From Salvia splendens (taxonomy: Eukaryota > Streptophyta > Magnoliopsida > Lamiales > Lamiaceae), in contig NC_056047.1 in assembly GCF_004379255.2 (NCBI RefSeq), positions 15,266,293 through 15,330,292 of the forward strand: 64,000 nt of DNA. Reading direction: 5' to 3'. Position 1 is the stretch's first letter. Every line of letters begins with the position of its first letter. Below, piece by piece: positions 11,075 through 24,075 of the stretch. A program made the translations under genes and the position numbers. Under the pieces are notes generated by a model that had not been told where the DNA came from, made no database searches, and worked only from the letters and a program-made list of their open reading frames with translations.

Positions 11075-14000
11075 TTAGGTGATATCAAAGAGTGCGCGTA
11101 GTGGCGCTTCGTCCACTACACACAACTCTGAGCTATCCCTAAAGACCTTTATCCTATGTCCATTGACAAGAAAAGGTATGGAGTTTGGTGCACTTCCCTG
11201 GATTTCAACTGCTCCGTTTGCTCGAAGTCCCATGATGATGTAAGGCCCAATCCATTTAGACTTTAACTTTCCAGGCATCAACTTGAGCTTGGATTGAAAC
11301 AAAAGGACTTTCTGTCCTACCCTGAGTTCCTTGACCCGGAGATTTTTATCATGCCAAAGCTTAGTTTTTTCCTTATACCACATGGCAGATTCATAAGACT
11401 CAAGCCGTAACTCTTCCAGTTCCTGGAGCTGCATCTTCCTCTCTTCTTCACAAGCCTGCGGATTCATGTTGATCTCTTTGACCGCCCAGTATGCTCTGTG
11501 TTCGATTCCCACGGGTAAGTGGCACATTTTTCCGAATACCAACCTATATGGTGACATACCAATAGGCGTCTTATAAGCTGTCCTATAAGCCCATAATGCA
11601 TCATCTAGTCTCTTACTCCAATCCTTCCTAGACGGGTTCACCGTTTTTTCGAGAATGGCCTTTATCTCCCTATTTGATATTTCTGCCTGGCCGTTGGACT
11701 GAGGATGATAAGGTGTAGACAACCTATGGTGGACTCCGTATTTCTTCATGAGAGCCTCTATTGTACGGTTCTTAAAATGGGTTCCTTGGTCTGAGATGAC
11801 AGCCCTAGGGATCCCGTACCTGTTGAAAATGTTAGACCGCAGAAATTTGGCTACTTCCACAGCTTCGCAGGAGGTCGTAGCTTTTGCCTCTATCCATTTC
11901 GAAACGTAGTCCACCGCCACAAGTATGTATGTATTCCCATATGAAGATGGAAATGGACCCATAAAGTCCATACCCCAAACATCGAAAATCTCACAAACAA
12001 TCACCGGAACTTGTGGCATTTCGTCCCTTCTAGAAATTCCTCCAATCTGCTGACACCTTTCGCAATTCTGGCAGAATTCGAATGCATCCTTATGTAATGT
12101 AGGCCAGTAGAAACCACTGTCTAGAACCTTCCTTGCAGTCTTCCTAGGTCCAAAGTGACCCCCACAAGCTAAAGCATGGCAATGATTCAGCACATCCCTT
12201 TGCTCCCACTCCGGAATGCATCTCCTAATTACCTGGTCAGCTCCCATTTTCCACAAATACGGATCGTCCCAAAAGTAGTATTTGGCTTCACTTTTTAATT
12301 TCATCTTCTGGGCCCGGGAAATTTCGTCGGAACTGGGTACTTCTCTAGTGACCAAGTAATTTGCTAGATCAGCGAACCATGGCTCTGCATTCGCCTGGCA
12401 TTTCCTTTTTTCAGCATCTCCTGGACCTGTTGCTGCCATTACTTCTTCCCAATTGATAGGTCTAGGAGAATCGTTAAAATAATAAAGATGTTCTTCCGAG
12501 AACGCATCAGGTATTGCTTCATCCGTCTCACCTTGGTAAATGCGACTCAGGTGATCAGCCACCTTGTTCTCCGTCCCCTTCTTGTCTCTGACTTCCCAGT
12601 TAAACTCTTGTAACAGTAACACCCATCGGATCAACCTTGGCTTAGACTCCTTCTTTGCCAGTAAGTACTTTATCGCAGCGTGGTCTGTGAAGACTATCAC
12701 CCTCGACCCGAGCAGATATGGTCGAAATTTTTCAAAAGAGTACACGACTGCCAACATTTCATTCTCCGTGGTGTCGTAATTTTTCTGGGCTTGATTTAGC
12801 GTTTTTGACGCATAGAAAATTACGTAACTTTTTCCATCAACTCTTTGACCTAGCACCGCCCCTACTGCATAGTCACTCGCATCACACATGATTTCAAACG
12901 GCAAACCCCAATCAGTTGCTCTGATGATGGGGGCAGATACTAATCTGTCCTTCAGCAGCTGAAAAGCCTTAATGCATTCCTCATTAAAAACAAACTCAAC
13001 ATCGTTATGCAACAGATGAGTGAGTGGCTGAGCAATTTTTGCAAAATCCTTTATAAATCTCCTGTAGAATCCTGCGTGACCTAGGAATCCCCTCACTTCC
13101 TTTTGATTTGTCGGGTGGGGCAGTTTTGATATCACGTCCACTTTTGCTTGGTCCACCTGTATGCCCCTTTCCGATACTACATGCCCCAGGACAATTCCTT
13201 CAGGGACCATGAAGTGGCATTTCTCGAAATTCAAAACCAAGTGCTTCTCTTGACATCTTCTCAGCACTACATCCAAGCTCGCCAGACATGAATCAAATGA
13301 ATCCCCGTATACAGTGAAGTCGTCCATAAAGATCTCGATGCAATCTTCCAGCAGGTCTGAGAAAATACTCATCATACATCGTTGAAAAGTGCCTGGTGCA
13401 TTGCAAAGGCCAAACGGCATTCTCCGATATGCATACGTTCCAAACGGACACGTGAAAGTTGTCTTCTCCTGGTCCTCGGGGTCCACGTAAATTTGGAAAT
13501 ACCCACTATATCCGTCCAAGAAACAGAAATATTGCTTGCCTGCTAATCTCTCCAGCATCTGGTCAATGAACGGAAGGGGAAAATGGTCTTTCTTGGTTGC
13601 CTCATTCAATCTTCTGTAGTCAATGCACATCCTCCAACCGGTGACTAGCCTGGTCGGTACCAACTCATTCTTGTCGTTCTTGACAACCTGGATTCCCGAC
13701 TTTTTGGGTACCATGTGTACTGGGCTAACCCATTCACTGTCGGGTATGGAATAAATGATTCCTAGGGATAACAACTTCAATACCTCCTTCAATACCTCTT
13801 CCCTCATATTGGGATTCAATTTGCGTTGAGTGTCTCTGCAGGGTTTCGCTCCTTCATTTAATCGAATGTGATGCATGCACAGATCAGGGCTAATCCCTAC
13901 CAAGTCAGAAAGTGTCCAACCAATAGCGTTCTTGTTCCTTCGGATGACTTTCAGCAGCTCCTCTTCCTGTTCCTTGATCAAGTTGCTGTTGATAATCACC

Positions 14001-17000
14001 GGAAAAGTCTCATTCGCCTCAAGGTAAGCATACTTTAGGCCTGGCGGAAGTGTTTTCAACTCCTTCTTGGGAACATCTTTTTCCTGGGGCAGGGGGTTCT
14101 TTTCTGCTGCTCCAGTCGTCATCCCCTTAGTCGATCCAGGAAGATCTTCCTTGGTTGCCCCATAAAGTGTCTCCCTCGATCTGGCTAGCTCGGGCTTGGT
14201 GCAAAATTCCAGAATTGCTTCTGCTAGCTCTTCATCTGACAACTTGCTCGTATTCATTGCTTGGCACCAACTGGCCACCTCCCTATCAATAGCATGACTC
14301 ATCTCTGAGTTCTCAATCTGTCCCTGCATTAATTCAGTCTCGAGGTATTCCTGGACCAAGGGGTTAATGATATCTACAGAATGCATATTTTCAACATCAA
14401 GTGGCTTCTTCATTGCCTCATCTATGCTGAATGTATATTTATCCCCATTGTAATCGAGACAGATAGTACCATCAAAGACATCAATGATAGTCTTAGCAGT
14501 TCGCAGGAAAGGTCTCCCCAATAATACTCCGCCAGACTCTACAGACTCATTATCGCTCATCTTAATCACATGGAAGTCAGCCGGGTACAGGAAGTCGTGT
14601 ACCTTGACTATTACGTTCTCGAGCACTCCTTCAGGGCAGATGCATGACCTGTCCGCCAATTGGATCACAACCTTCGTATCCACCATACCTACTCCCACTA
14701 ACCTCTTGTATATGGACAGGGGTAACACATTTATGGATGCTCCCAAGTCACACATAGCATGCTCAATTTTTACATCGCCGATGGAAATAGGCAAGGTGAA
14801 CATACTTGGGTCATTGCATTTCGAAGGCATCCTCCGCTTCTGAATTACCGCGGACACATTCTCGCCTATCAAGATTTTTCCACTAGGTCTAGCCTTCCCA
14901 GCTATAAACTCTTTGATGAACTTGCTGAAAACTGGCATTTTCAAAGCCTGTAAGAAGGGTAGATTTATCTCCAGTTTCCCGAAAATATCCATAAGATCCA
15001 CTGGCTCATCCTTCTTTTTCTTTGCCTCTCCTCGGTTTGGGAAAGGTTTTGGTCGTTTCCCGGTTCCGGAACATTCACCTGCTGAAGATTCATCGACTCC
15101 TTTTTTCTCTACCAATTCCGGTTCTGGATCTAGGAAAAATGGTTCGATTGTCCTGGGCAGCCGTTTCTCTAAATCTCCTGCCTGAAGTTCATCTCTAACT
15201 GCAGGGTTGCTTTCAACCGAGTTTCTTGATTCAGTGGTTTTTTCCTCTGTTTCCTTATCCTTAATGGGGGTCGTGACCTCCCTGTACCTCATGACCGGCC
15301 CTTCGTACTCCTTCCCAGATCTCAGCGTGATCTGGCTAATATTGGCTTTGTCAGGTGGTCTTACCGATGCAGGAATCTTGCCCTCGTTTCCCCGCATATC
15401 ACTCAAGGAAGTAGCTATTTGAGACAACTGTTTGGCCAACATATCCATTGCCGCCTTCTGTTCTTGCTGCGCATCCTGAAGCTTGTGGACCACATCATTG
15501 TTCGACTGTAAATTGTTCTGAATGTGCTGCTGGGAACTAACGAGGTCGTGAACCATCTCATCAAGGTTCCTTGGTCTAGAGCTTGGCTGACTAGGGCCTG
15601 ACCCTATATTTTGGTTTGTTCCACTTCCTTGGCCTGGGCGAATGTGCCTTTGACCTCCTGGATTGTTGTTGAAATTGCTTCCTTGACCTGGGTAAGGTGC
15701 TTGGAAATTCCTTTGATGTGGTGGTACATAAGAATTCCCTTGATAATTTTGATTCTTGTTTCCCCAGGTCGAGTGATCTCCTTGATTACGGTTGTTCCAA
15801 TTTCCTTGCCCCTCATGATTTCTCCAGTTACCCTGCCTCTCGGGCTGCGGTGCGGACTGTATACTCAGTTGGGGTGCTGGCTGGCTTTGCTCGTTTTCAG
15901 ACCATCTAAAGTTCGGGTGATTCCTCCAGGGTGCATCTCTTTGTCTTCCTTGGTTCCAACTTCCATCAGGATTCCAACTTCCCATCGCGTTCGCCTGGGC
16001 CTGGTAATCACCTTCCTGAGGTCCGTAATATTGCTGGAGTTGATTATCTACTGGACCTAACAACTTAGCAGTTTCCCTTGGTGCGGCTGTATTAGTTTTT
16101 TCGATAGCATTCAGCAAGGCTTTCTCCAGCCTATCAATCCTTGCTTCAACTTTGTCATCCTCCTGCTCCCTCAATGCATTCACAGAGCCTTTTCTCACAG
16201 CATTCCTCGTACTGTCATACGCCTTCTTGGCGTCGATTAATCTTCCCAAAATCTCTCTTGCCTCACTTCCTCTCTTTCTTGTAAAATTCCCCCCGCTCGA
16301 GGAGTTCATCAAATCCTTAGACTCGGGAGTTGCCCCTTCATAAAACAGAGAGTAGGTCTCTGCCTCTATCATCCGATGATTCGGGCATGCGTCCAGCAAT
16401 CCCTTGAACCTTGACCAGTATTGGCTCAATGACTCATCGTAATCCTGCTTGCATTCCACTATCTCCTTCTTCAGAGCGTTCGTCTTGTTGGATGGAAAGA
16501 AGTAATCTAGGAACTCCAATTTAAAGTCCCTCCAGGTGCGGATAGAATCCGGGGGTAATCTCAACAACCATGTATTTGCCTCCCCCTTTAGAGTGAAAGG
16601 AATCGCGCGCAAGCGATAGTCCTCCTCTGTCGCATCATTAGGCCTCCTTTGAATGCCACATAACTTGCTAAACTCGTTCAAAAACTCGTACGGGCATTCA
16701 CTCCTTCGCCCAGAAAATGTTGGCAAGACACCTAACACATTCGTTTTGATCTCAATAGATCTCTGACGTGGGTTCATCACTATTGCGTGTGCTGGTTCTC
16801 CATCGAGATGAGCCGTTAGTGACCCTATTTCTGGATCTGGGTCCGCTACGTGTGCCATCTCAACTTCCTCTTCCTCCCCTGTTTCTGACTCTGTTTCCGA
16901 TTCTGGTGGGGACTCCGGATCTGTTCGTCCTGAAGATTCCCAAGATTCGTCACTCAAAAACTCAGTCGGGAACGGATCTCCCGTCGTGAACCCTGATCTG

Positions 17001-17092
17001 GTAGTCACAGTGGAGGCTGTATCCTTGATCTTCCAAACGAACTGACCGTATTTCCAACTAGACGAGTTACTCCGGTGGAAGCTCCTGCTCAT
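11075..17092 (-). CDS. Athila-type gag-pol polyprotein, intact (2005 aa)
   Basis: One uninterrupted frame encodes gag, aspartic protease, reverse transcriptase, RNase H and integrase, the proteins needed to package and copy element RNA and insert the cDNA. Gag-like sequence covers about residues 110-280, followed by a Q/N/G-rich nucleic-acid-binding-like segment (360-500); I see no CCHC zinc knuckle. The protease site is DLGAS at 782, with Leu where the classic motif has Ser or Thr. RT has FMDD, catalytic Asp pair at 1257-1258. RNase H starts at CDAS, Asp 1404. Integrase shows an HHCC zinc motif at about 1634-1676 and catalytic Asp 1709, Asp 1768 and Glu 1804, with 35 residues between the last two as expected. 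The tail ends near KVFRDSSEL. The start is the ATG just inside the primer site. All catalytic residues I checked are present, so this copy may be competent. Confidence 0.96.
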   Translation of the reverse strand: MSRSFHRSNSSSWKYGQFVWKIKDTASTVTTRSGFTTGDPFPTEFLSDESWESSGRTDPESPPESETESETGEEEEVEMAHVADPDPEIGSLTAHLDGEPAHAIVMNPRQRSIEIKTNVLGVLPTFSGRRSECPYEFLNEFSKLCGIQRRPNDATEEDYRLRAIPFTLKGEANTWLLRLPPDSIRTWRDFKLEFLDYFFPSNKTNALKKEIVECKQDYDESLSQYWSRFKGLLDACPNHRMIEAETYSLFYEGATPESKDLMNSSSGGNFTRKRGSEAREILGRLIDAKKAYDSTRNAVRKGSVNALREQEDDKVEARIDRLEKALLNAIEKTNTAAPRETAKLLGPVDNQLQQYYGPQEGDYQAQANAMGSWNPDGSWNQGRQRDAPWRNHPNFRWSENEQSQPAPQLSIQSAPQPERQGNWRNHEGQGNWNNRNQGDHSTWGNKNQNYQGNSYVPPHQRNFQAPYPGQGSNFNNNPGGQRHIRPGQGSGTNQNIGSGPSQPSSRPRNLDEMVHDLVSSQQHIQNNLQSNNDVVHKLQDAQQEQKAAMDMLAKQLSQIATSLSDMRGNEGKIPASVRPPDKANISQITLRSGKEYEGPVMRYREVTTPIKDKETEEKTTESRNSVESNPAVRDELQAGDLEKRLPRTIEPFFLDPEPELVEKKGVDESSAGECSGTGKRPKPFPNRGEAKKKKDEPVDLMDIFGKLEINLPFLQALKMPVFSKFIKEFIAGKARPSGKILIGENVSAVIQKRRMPSKCNDPSMFTLPISIGDVKIEHAMCDLGASINVLPLSIYKRLVGVGMVDTKVVIQLADRSCICPEGVLENVIVKVHDFLYPADFHVIKMSDNESVESGGVLLGRPFLRTAKTIIDVFDGTICLDYNGDKYTFSIDEAMKKPLDVENMHSVDIINPLVQEYLETELMQGQIENSEMSHAIDREVASWCQAMNTSKLSDEELAEAILEFCTKPELARSRETLYGATKEDLPGSTKGMTTGAAEKNPLPQEKDVPKKELKTLPPGLKYAYLEANETFPVIINSNLIKEQEEELLKVIRRNKNAIGWTLSDLVGISPDLCMHHIRLNEGAKPCRDTQRKLNPNMREEVLKEVLKLLSLGIIYSIPDSEWVSPVHMVPKKSGIQVVKNDKNELVPTRLVTGWRMCIDYRRLNEATKKDHFPLPFIDQMLERLAGKQYFCFLDGYSGYFQIYVDPEDQEKTTFTCPFGTYAYRRMPFGLCNAPGTFQRCMMSIFSDLLEDCIEIFMDDFTVYGDSFDSCLASLDVVLRRCQEKHLVLNFEKCHFMVPEGIVLGHVVSERGIQVDQAKVDVISKLPHPTNQKEVRGFLGHAGFYRRFIKDFAKIAQPLTHLLHNDVEFVFNEECIKAFQLLKDRLVSAPIIRATDWGLPFEIMCDASDYAVGAVLGQRVDGKSYVIFYASKTLNQAQKNYDTTENEMLAVVYSFEKFRPYLLGSRVIVFTDHAAIKYLLAKKESKPRLIRWVLLLQEFNWEVRDKKGTENKVADHLSRIYQGETDEAIPDAFSEEHLYYFNDSPRPINWEEVMAATGPGDAEKRKCQANAEPWFADLANYLVTREVPSSDEISRAQKMKLKSEAKYYFWDDPYLWKMGADQVIRRCIPEWEQRDVLNHCHALACGGHFGPRKTARKVLDSGFYWPTLHKDAFEFCQNCERCQQIGGISRRDEMPQVPVIVCEIFDVWGMDFMGPFPSSYGNTYILVAVDYVSKWIEAKATTSCEAVEVAKFLRSNIFNRYGIPRAVISDQGTHFKNRTIEALMKKYGVHHRLSTPYHPQSNGQAEISNREIKAILEKTVNPSRKDWSKRLDDALWAYRTAYKTPIGMSPYRLVFGKMCHLPVGIEHRAYWAVKEINMNPQACEEERKMQLQELEELRLESYESAMWYKEKTKLWHDKNLRVKELRVGQKVLLFQSKLKLMPGKLKSKWIGPYIIMGLRANGAVEIQGSAPNSIPFLVNGHRIKVFRDSSELCVVDEAPLRALFDIT

Positions 17093-17177
17093 GTACTACA
17101 AAGAAAACAGAAAGAAAAAGTAAATTAAAATTATTCACACCAAAAACTCTAGGCACTAACACAAAGTACGCCATCCA

Positions 17178-17195
17178 TCCCCGGCAACGGCGCCA
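17178..17195 (-). other. Primer binding site of the complete Athila copy
   Basis: The minus strand reads TGGCGCCGTTGCCGGGGA, matching the 3' end of tRNA-Asp. It lies two bases from the LTR end at 17198 and about 85 bases before the gag start. Confidence 0.88.
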
Positions 17196-17197
17196 TT

Positions 17198-18700
17198 TGA
17201 AACGAGGTTTTCTATTTTATATCGCGTGTGCACAGAAATAGATCACTGCAAGCGCTTGGTCAAGACACCACGCTCCTTAAATCCACTAGAGCACAAGGTC
17301 TAGGAACTTAAGAGAACATAAAGTGCTTGGTCGTTGGACACACATCGACTCCCCTTCAAAAAATATAAATCCCTCAACCCGAATACTATGAATTAGTATA
17401 GGGAAGTGGGGTCGATCCCACAGAGATGGACTCGCAAAGTAGTGCTCAGAGACTTTGGACAGACAAATGGCTACTGCCACGCAACAAAAGGGTTGAGAAT
17501 TTTAAACTAACTCTAGACCTAGGCAGAAAATGTAAATGCTAGACCTAGGACATGTTAAACTTGTAAATTCAGACTTCGACAACAAGAAACATAACCACTT
17601 CCTAGACAGTGTAAACAACTACCTAATCTAGCTAAACAGAATATGACTGAAAGTGGGGACCATAATTCCAAAAATGGCAAGTACGGAAAGAACTGCAGAT
17701 TAACAAACTCTGACGCTAGCTCGCAGCAAAATGCATCTTCTCCACCCAATTGAACTTGCAGATGAACAAACAGAGCAAAAAGCGAGATTCGAACAGAATA
17801 TAGAGATTTGGTCGTCGTTATCTTGCTGCAACTCGGAAACACATCAGATCTGCGTACACTAGACGGAATGAAAGAAAAACACGTAAACTAAGCATGAAAA
17901 TCAGATCGAAACTACTCAGATTCACGTCAGAATGCTTGATCCACTCCGGATCCAAGACATCCGAACCCAACAACCAACAAATCCAGCAAATCCAACCAAA
18001 ATTCTTCCACAATCCAACTCCAATCTCCCAGATCTGACCATTAACCTGCAATAACTCAGTAAACAGCTGCGAAACGCATCCAACTCCGACAAATTAAAAC
18101 TCCAAAATCTCAATAAGCGAAACGATCAAACCAGAAATCAACACAATCGCCATAACGGAAAATCAAACTTGCATTTAAACCAGAAACTATTCGGTGAAAA
18201 CAGCGAACCGAGCTTCGAACAACGAAGCTCGGCAGAGTAAGCAAAATGCGGAAAGCGGAAAATAAATTGTTTCTTCGCTCCTAACAAGAGCGGTGTTACA
18301 CCATTTCGGAAGCTAAGATGAAACCCGAACGTGCGAACTGAGATCTCCTCAAAACTAGTATCAAGTGTGTGTGTGGGAAAGTGAACTAAGCAACAGGCTG
18401 TGGTGAGGTCTCCCCCGGGAAGATCCCTCCAGCTTGCATGCTTCTGCCTTTTATAGATGCGGACATAGCCCTTGAGTCTTCGTAGAAATCTCTATTCTAC
18501 CCTTCAACTCTGGAGCTTCCTCCGTCGAGCAATTCTCTTCATAATCGTTCACTAAATCGCCAGTTCCTCGACCTTGTGATTTTTTGGTCTTCTTTCCTGG
18601 ACCTGGCGAATTCCTTCACACACCTGGCTTAAAACGTGCGTTAGTCCTAGTAAAATCACGAATTAAATCCCTAGACCCATGCATGAAATTAGCCTTATCA
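17198..18700 (-). repeat. Athila 5' LTR of the complete copy (1503 bp)
   Basis: On the minus strand it starts TGATAAGG and ends TTTCA. It is about 99 percent identical to 4921-6426. Its outer edge at 18700 marks the boundary with unrelated DNA. Confidence 0.94.
18448..18455 (-). promoter_or_regulatory. TATA box of the 5' LTR
   Basis: The minus strand reads TATAAAAG about 250 bases inside the upstream edge of the LTR, in the same context as the shared LTR. It is the likely promoter for gag-pol RNA. Confidence 0.6.
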
Positions 18701-21139
18701 GTAGGTCTATGGAAATGACTAGTTTTGTGGTAGGAATGGTTCAACTTAGGTAATATGAAGTCTTTTAGTTTATCTAATCTTTGGGTGTGTACTGGGAAGC
18801 CTCATGTGTGTACATGAACCACTTAATCAGAACACTACTAAGCAGACATTAACAAAGAAGCTAACATTATGAAATAAGGTTCCATCAAAAACTATGCATA
18901 ACAAAGTTTCATGTTTAGGTAAAGATCACAAAATAACAAAAAATGCATACAAAAGCAGGGCCATACACAAGAGTTCCCAAATGCTACTGCTGCCCGAAAC
19001 AAAACCACCAACTGCTGCACCATCAAAGCAAAAAAACATTACCAACCATTTCGTCACCAAGATCAGCCTTGCAACATGTTGTCGGATTCCAATAGGTCGA
19101 AGACAAACGCTGCATGAGCAGTTTCCGGCAACCCCCGAAACAGGTCAAGTAGCTCGGGTCCTTTGACCAGCTTCTTACTCACATAGAATTGTAGCTTAAG
19201 AGATAAGCCGGGTAGACCTTTCAGTTGGTCAAAGACCTCAGCCCGCTTGTTGCTTAGATCGAACTCGTATCCTATTCTCTTCGAAATCTCGGTCAAACGA
19301 TCATTAGTATCGCTGTGAAGCTGTCCCATGAGCGTTAGCACGCCGTCCATCTTGTCTTCGACCTTTCGCTTCTTCATCACCTTCTTAGTTAGTTTTTGTT
19401 CTGGACCGGACCCCGACCCAGATGCAGCCCCCACGGCATGTGGTTGACGCACCCCCGCCCCCGAAACTGTCCCGACATCAACACCAGCACCAGATCCAGG
19501 CACTCCACCCTCTGTTACAGATTGGCTGTCGGCTATCATGTCTGGAAGGATCCCGTCCGGGATTGGCTCGTCAGGAAATAGCTTTGCAAACGTCATGTGG
19601 GGGGAAATGGCCTCATCGACTGGAACTTCATTTTGTTGGCCGTATATTGTACCCGCAGCAGCAGACACGTCTATACCACGTTCACCATCCGCACGGTCCT
19701 GACCAAACACCTCATTCCAGTCTTCGTATTGAGGCCACGATTTGTTCCTCATGTACTTCGCATGTCTGTCTTTCTGGGTACAAACATCCAAAGCAAACAT
19801 ATCAAGATTTATAAACGCACTGATCACTCCAGCAGTAGGCACGCATAGAGAAAAAAAAAACCATTTTCCAAACCCCAAAGCAAATAGCACATTACGGACC
19901 TTGCTATAAAATGAAGATTTATATAAGCAATGATCAATTCAATGTTATGAATCCTAAGCAGTAGGCACGCAGGGAAAAAAACCATTTTGCAAACCAAATA
20001 TCAAATACAACTATACATACCTTGCAAAAAAGTGCCCACTGTTCATCATCGGCTTCAATTCGGTATGTACCATCCGAATTGAAGCCAATGCCACTGTGGT
20101 TTAGCATCATCTTTAGTGATCCATAACTCCTCTTCCGAGTAGTTATTTTGGAGTAGATGTGCGGGTGTGGGAGGATATCGGTATTTGGAAATTCACGCTT
20201 AATCGCCTCCCTCGCGCGTACCAGGTAACCAGAGCGAAACCCATTGTCGGATTTCCATCCATTAGCTGCCAACTCCTTTAGAGTTGCCATTAGGATCTCT
20301 TCTTCACGGACTGACCATATGCGTCTAGACCTGTCAGCTTTTGAGTTCCTATTCGGATAGAAGTCGTTGCTACCTATTGCGCGAAACAACTGATGAATCT
20401 CGAATTTTTGAGTATACATACCATAGTAAACGATTACATGAATCAAGAACAACATTACCCTCTGGACTTCCTTCGTTCTCGCTAACTTCATGGTGTTGAG
20501 AGGCCATAACACCCAAAATCTACCAAGAGGCAGAAGCAACAATGCACTATAAATCCTATACAATCGCTCAAACACCAACATACCAAAAAATCAAACACCA
20601 ACATTGGAGAAAGTATAAACACCGCTCAAATGAACCCAGATTTCATACAGTTTTACAGCAATAAATTCCAACGAAGGCCAAATGAACCCAGATTTCATAC
20701 ATTCACAGCAATCAACTTGGTTAATCATTGTAAATTAAGTGGTTCGAAGGAATGCATACCTGTCGATATGAAAATTAGGGCGAATGGCGATGGGAATTAA
20801 GTAGTTCGAATGCCTTTTGCCTGATATCTGCGAGGTCGTTCGTCACCAACGTGGTTCTCGGCGAGGCGCGGGAATGATTTGGGCAGAAACTTGAATACAC
20901 TCTATTTAGGGCTGCAAGGACAAAATGGGGTATTGAGTAAAATTATGAGGACAAAACAGACTATTTAACATCTTATCATACATTTTCTATTGCCTAATCA
21001 AAGACAATAAAAGAAACCCTAAAAACAATATCAGAGCTATCAAACATCATACTCACATAAGGCCTATCACACATATCATGCAAAACCATATAAAAAAACC
21101 CTATCTCACCCAACTCTATGTGGTCAATCAAACGAGGCC
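18701..21139 (-). mobile_element. PIF/Harbinger-like element remnant abutting the Athila LTR
   Basis: The right edge at 21139 reads, on the minus strand, GGCCTCGTTTGATTGACC and is followed outward by TAA (21140-21142), a 3-bp target typical of PIF/Harbinger. Inside is a Myb/SANT gene, the usual second gene of that superfamily. No transposase and no matching left end are present; the left side stops at the Athila LTR. I infer the Athila array cut or replaced the left part. Confidence 0.45.
19063..20581 (-). CDS. Myb/SANT-like DNA-binding protein, two exons
   Basis: Exon 1 is 20021-20581 and exon 2 is 19063-19773; the 247-bp intron has GT-AG ends (CAAG|GTATGT and CCCAG|AAAG) and phase 0. Exon 1 carries a Myb/SANT-like domain of about 95 residues beginning RRIWSVREEEILMATLKELA and ending in a conserved W. 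Exon 2 has the KSWPQYEDWNEVFGQDRA motif that follows this domain in plant relatives, an acidic middle, a basic KKVMKKRK patch and a helical C-terminal part. Such proteins are found as the Myb-like partner of PIF/Harbinger transposases and as domesticated plant genes. The start is uncertain: the first 75 residues are hydrophobic and unlike the family, so a downstream ATG or another upstream exon may be used. Confidence 0.7.
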
Positions 21140-21475
21140 TAAGAGTGACTATTATGGTGGGATGGAGACACTATATCTTGTTTGTATCTTCATCATATAG
21201 CGTGGAAGGCTGCCACATGTGCATGCTCGCCTTCTTTTAATCGGTTAATCGGGATTCTCTCATTTCCCACTTTCCTTTTTTCTGCACAAATCCAAAATAA
21301 ATCCCTCAGATCTCACCATTTCCATCCCATTCAAATCCTATCATATGCGGAATTTTCACGAGCCTGTTAAACTCTAGCTAGATTTTGCACTTTATGGAGT
21401 ACACATATTCCAATTTCCCCCCTTCCTGAAACTTGCCGGATTTTCACTTTTTCGGCCAATTATTTGCTAAAAACA

Positions 21476-24075
21476 ATGAAAGCTGCACATACCAATTCGG
21501 AAAATCTCATCCACGACTCGATGACCAAAGCTTTTCCGAAGCTAATGCTGTGGCTGATTCTGTTGGTGACGGCCACTTTCTTAGTCTTCACAACTAAGCT
21601 GCTTTCCTCCCCTCACGATTCCTGCGACGACCAAATCTTCGCCTCCGGCAATTTACCGGTCGTCCGAGCCGCAAACGAGACGACGCTGCCGGTTCAGAAA
21701 CCCTCGGAATCGCTCCAATTTGTGAGCTCACGCGCCGAGAGACAGAATCAGACTGGGCTGGAGCACATTGTTTTTGGCATTGCCGCGTCGGCCAATTTTT
21801 GGGGGAAGAGGAAGGAATACATCAAGCTATGGTGGAATCCGCAGCTAGGAATGCGAGGAATTGTGTGGCTGGATCGCCGCGTGAGAGCGTACAAAAACGA
21901 GACGGAGAGGCTGCCGCCACTTAGGGTTTCGAGCGACACGTCGCAATTCGCTTACAGGAACAAGCGAGGGCACCGCTCCGCAATCCGGATTTCTCGGATT
22001 GTGTCGGAGACTCTGAGGTCGGCGGAGATGGGGGACGTGCGGTGGCTGGTGATGGGCGACGACGACACGGTGTTTGTAGCGGAGAATTTGGTTAGGGTTT
22101 TGAGGAAGTACGATCACAATCAGTACTACTACATCGGGAGCTCGAGCGAGAGCCATTTGCAGAATATACATTTCTCCTACGCAATGGCGTACGGCGGAGG
22201 CGGCTTCGCGATAAGCTATCCGCTTGCGGTTGCGCTGCAGAAGATGCAGGATAGGTGTATACAGCGCTACCCAGGGTTGTACGGCTCCGACGATCGGATG
22301 CAGGCGTGTATGGCCGAACTCGGGGTGCCACTCACTAAAGAACTCGGCTTTCACCAGGTGAATTGGAATCGGTTCTATTTCTTTATTTTGTGTTCTTTTC
22401 TTGAGTTTTTACTTTAATTGCTGTTTTGATTATGTCTATTGTCTTGATAGGGATTATCATTGACCTAATGTTTGGTTTTCCTGCTTTTGCATCATAAAGT
22501 TGATATCTTTTGCTTTCATAAAAGAAATGAATTACGTGTTTACCAATATTTTGAGGTTTGTTATTCAGGAAGATGTCTTTCTATCATTGCCTAATGCCTA
22601 CCATGGTTAAAAAAGTGGTGTGGCTTGCTGTTAAACCAACCTTCCTACCATTGTTAATTAAAAATTGGGATGATTGCTAACAGATTCACGAACTTTGGTT
22701 TGATTTTGGTTTCAACACTTCTTATAAATTGTTGCACTATTAACCAAGTTTCAGTTTTAACAAAATTGATACAGCCAAAATTTTCCAATGACTGAAGAAA
22801 TGACTTAGCATGATTTGTTTTGCACATTGGCTGTGTGCAGTCTCTATTCCACCCAAGGAACAATGCCGCGTGAGTATTTAAGGCCTTGTCTATGTTAATA
22901 AAAGTGGTGTCATTACTGGAACAGTTTATGTGTTGAGAAGCCAAGTGTAGACAAAGTTCGTGTACTTTTTAGCAATTTATCCTTAAAAGTAGTTGGTTGA
23001 TTAAAGCAGTGTGCGGAATATGGTTGGAGTTAATGTTGTTACTTTATTGATATTAATTGGCTGATCATAAATTTTGAGAGCTATGTAACTCTAACAATGT
23101 ATTCTTGGTGGATGGAAATTCAGTATGATGTTCATGGGGATTTATTCGGGCTCTTAGCAGCGCACCCTGTCACACCACTAGTGTCATTGCACCACTTGGA
23201 TGTGGTGGAACCAATATTCCCCAATGTCACTCGAATCCAGGCACTGCAGCGGCTGAGAATGCCAATGCAGCTTGATTCAGCCGCTCTGATGCAGCAGTCC
23301 ATTTGCTATGACAAAACCAATAGTTGGACTATATCAGTGTCATGGGGATTTGCTGTTCAAGTATTCAGGGGAGTGTTATCACCTAGAGAGATTGAGATGC
23401 CATCAAGGACTTTCTTGAACTGGTACAAGAGAGCTGATTACACAGCCTATGCATTCAACACACGACCGGTTATGAGGAATCCATGTCAGAAGCCCTTTGT
23501 TTTCTATTTGTCAAGGGCGAGATTGGAGTCATCTACTGATCAAACAGTGAGTATATACACCCAGCATCATGCTCCTCAACCTGAATGCAAATGGAATATT
23601 ACTGATCCAACTGATATTGATCGAGTGGAGGTACACAAGAAGCCTGATCCCCATCTATGGGATAGGGTAAGTCAAATCTCTCTCTCATGTTGAGATACAA
23701 TAATTGTTGTCTAATTCATTAGTCACTAGATACTATGTAACCACCTACTTACAAAAGAATAAAAAGGTCAACTTGATGCGATGTTAGACAACACGAAGGA
23801 CAAATAAACAATTGAACCCTGCCCAATTCTATGTAACCACCTACTCACCAGCACCATCTTTAGATTTGAAAAAATTCTGATTGTTATTTACAATCATAGT
23901 ACTGGTATTTTACACTCTGGTAGTGTCTTTCTATATGAAATTGACACTGACTTGTTTTTTTTTTGTTTGTGTCTAGTCTCCAAGGAGAAATTGTTGTTGG
24001 GTCTTGAGGTCGACGAAGAAAAGCATGGTTATTGATGTGGGAGTATGCAGGGAAGGTGAGATCACTGAAGTTTAA
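21476..24075 (+). CDS. DUF604 family glycosyltransferase (GT31-like), 507 aa
   Basis: Exons are 21476-22357, 23124-23666 and 23977-24075, all joined in phase 0 with GT-AG introns (CACCAG|GTGAAT, TTCAG|TATGAT, GATAGG|GTAAGT, TCTAG|TCTCC). The product is a type II membrane protein with a short N-terminal tail and one hydrophobic anchor at about residues 23-39, as expected for a Golgi enzyme. The catalytic region holds MGDDDTVF at 193-200, the DxD-type metal and nucleotide-sugar site of beta-1,3-galactosyltransferase-like proteins, then a YGGGGFAIS segment. Exon 3 adds the conserved cysteine-rich tail ending in a VDVGVCREGE-like motif. I chose the ATG at 21476 because the upstream in-frame triplet is TTG. 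The acceptor substrate cannot be told from sequence. The gene looks intact and is probably a normal host gene. Confidence 0.93.

Larger units (their letters stand above)
4921..18700 (-). mobile_element. Complete Athila-lineage Ty3/gypsy retrotransposon (13.8 kb)
   Basis: On the minus strand the order is 5' LTR (18700-17198), tRNA-Asp primer site (17195-17178), gag-pol (17092-11075), noncoding spacer, env-like ORF (10462-7716), 3' noncoding region and polypurine-like site (about 6445-6427), then 3' LTR (6426-4921). The extra ORF downstream of pol, the primer and the large size are typical of the Athila clade. LTRs about 99 percent identical and an open gag-pol point to recent insertion. No target-site duplication can be tested, because the left LTR runs into another copy; the right flank begins GTAGG at 18701. 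Confidence 0.93.

Noticed and set aside
21057..21142. A separate 80-bp mini-MITE between TAAGGCC and GGCCTAA
   Set aside because: The ends match over only five bases; better read as the end of the larger Harbinger-like remnant.
21845..22354. 169-codon minus-strand ORF in the glycosyltransferase exon
   Set aside because: Antisense shadow of a well-supported coding exon.
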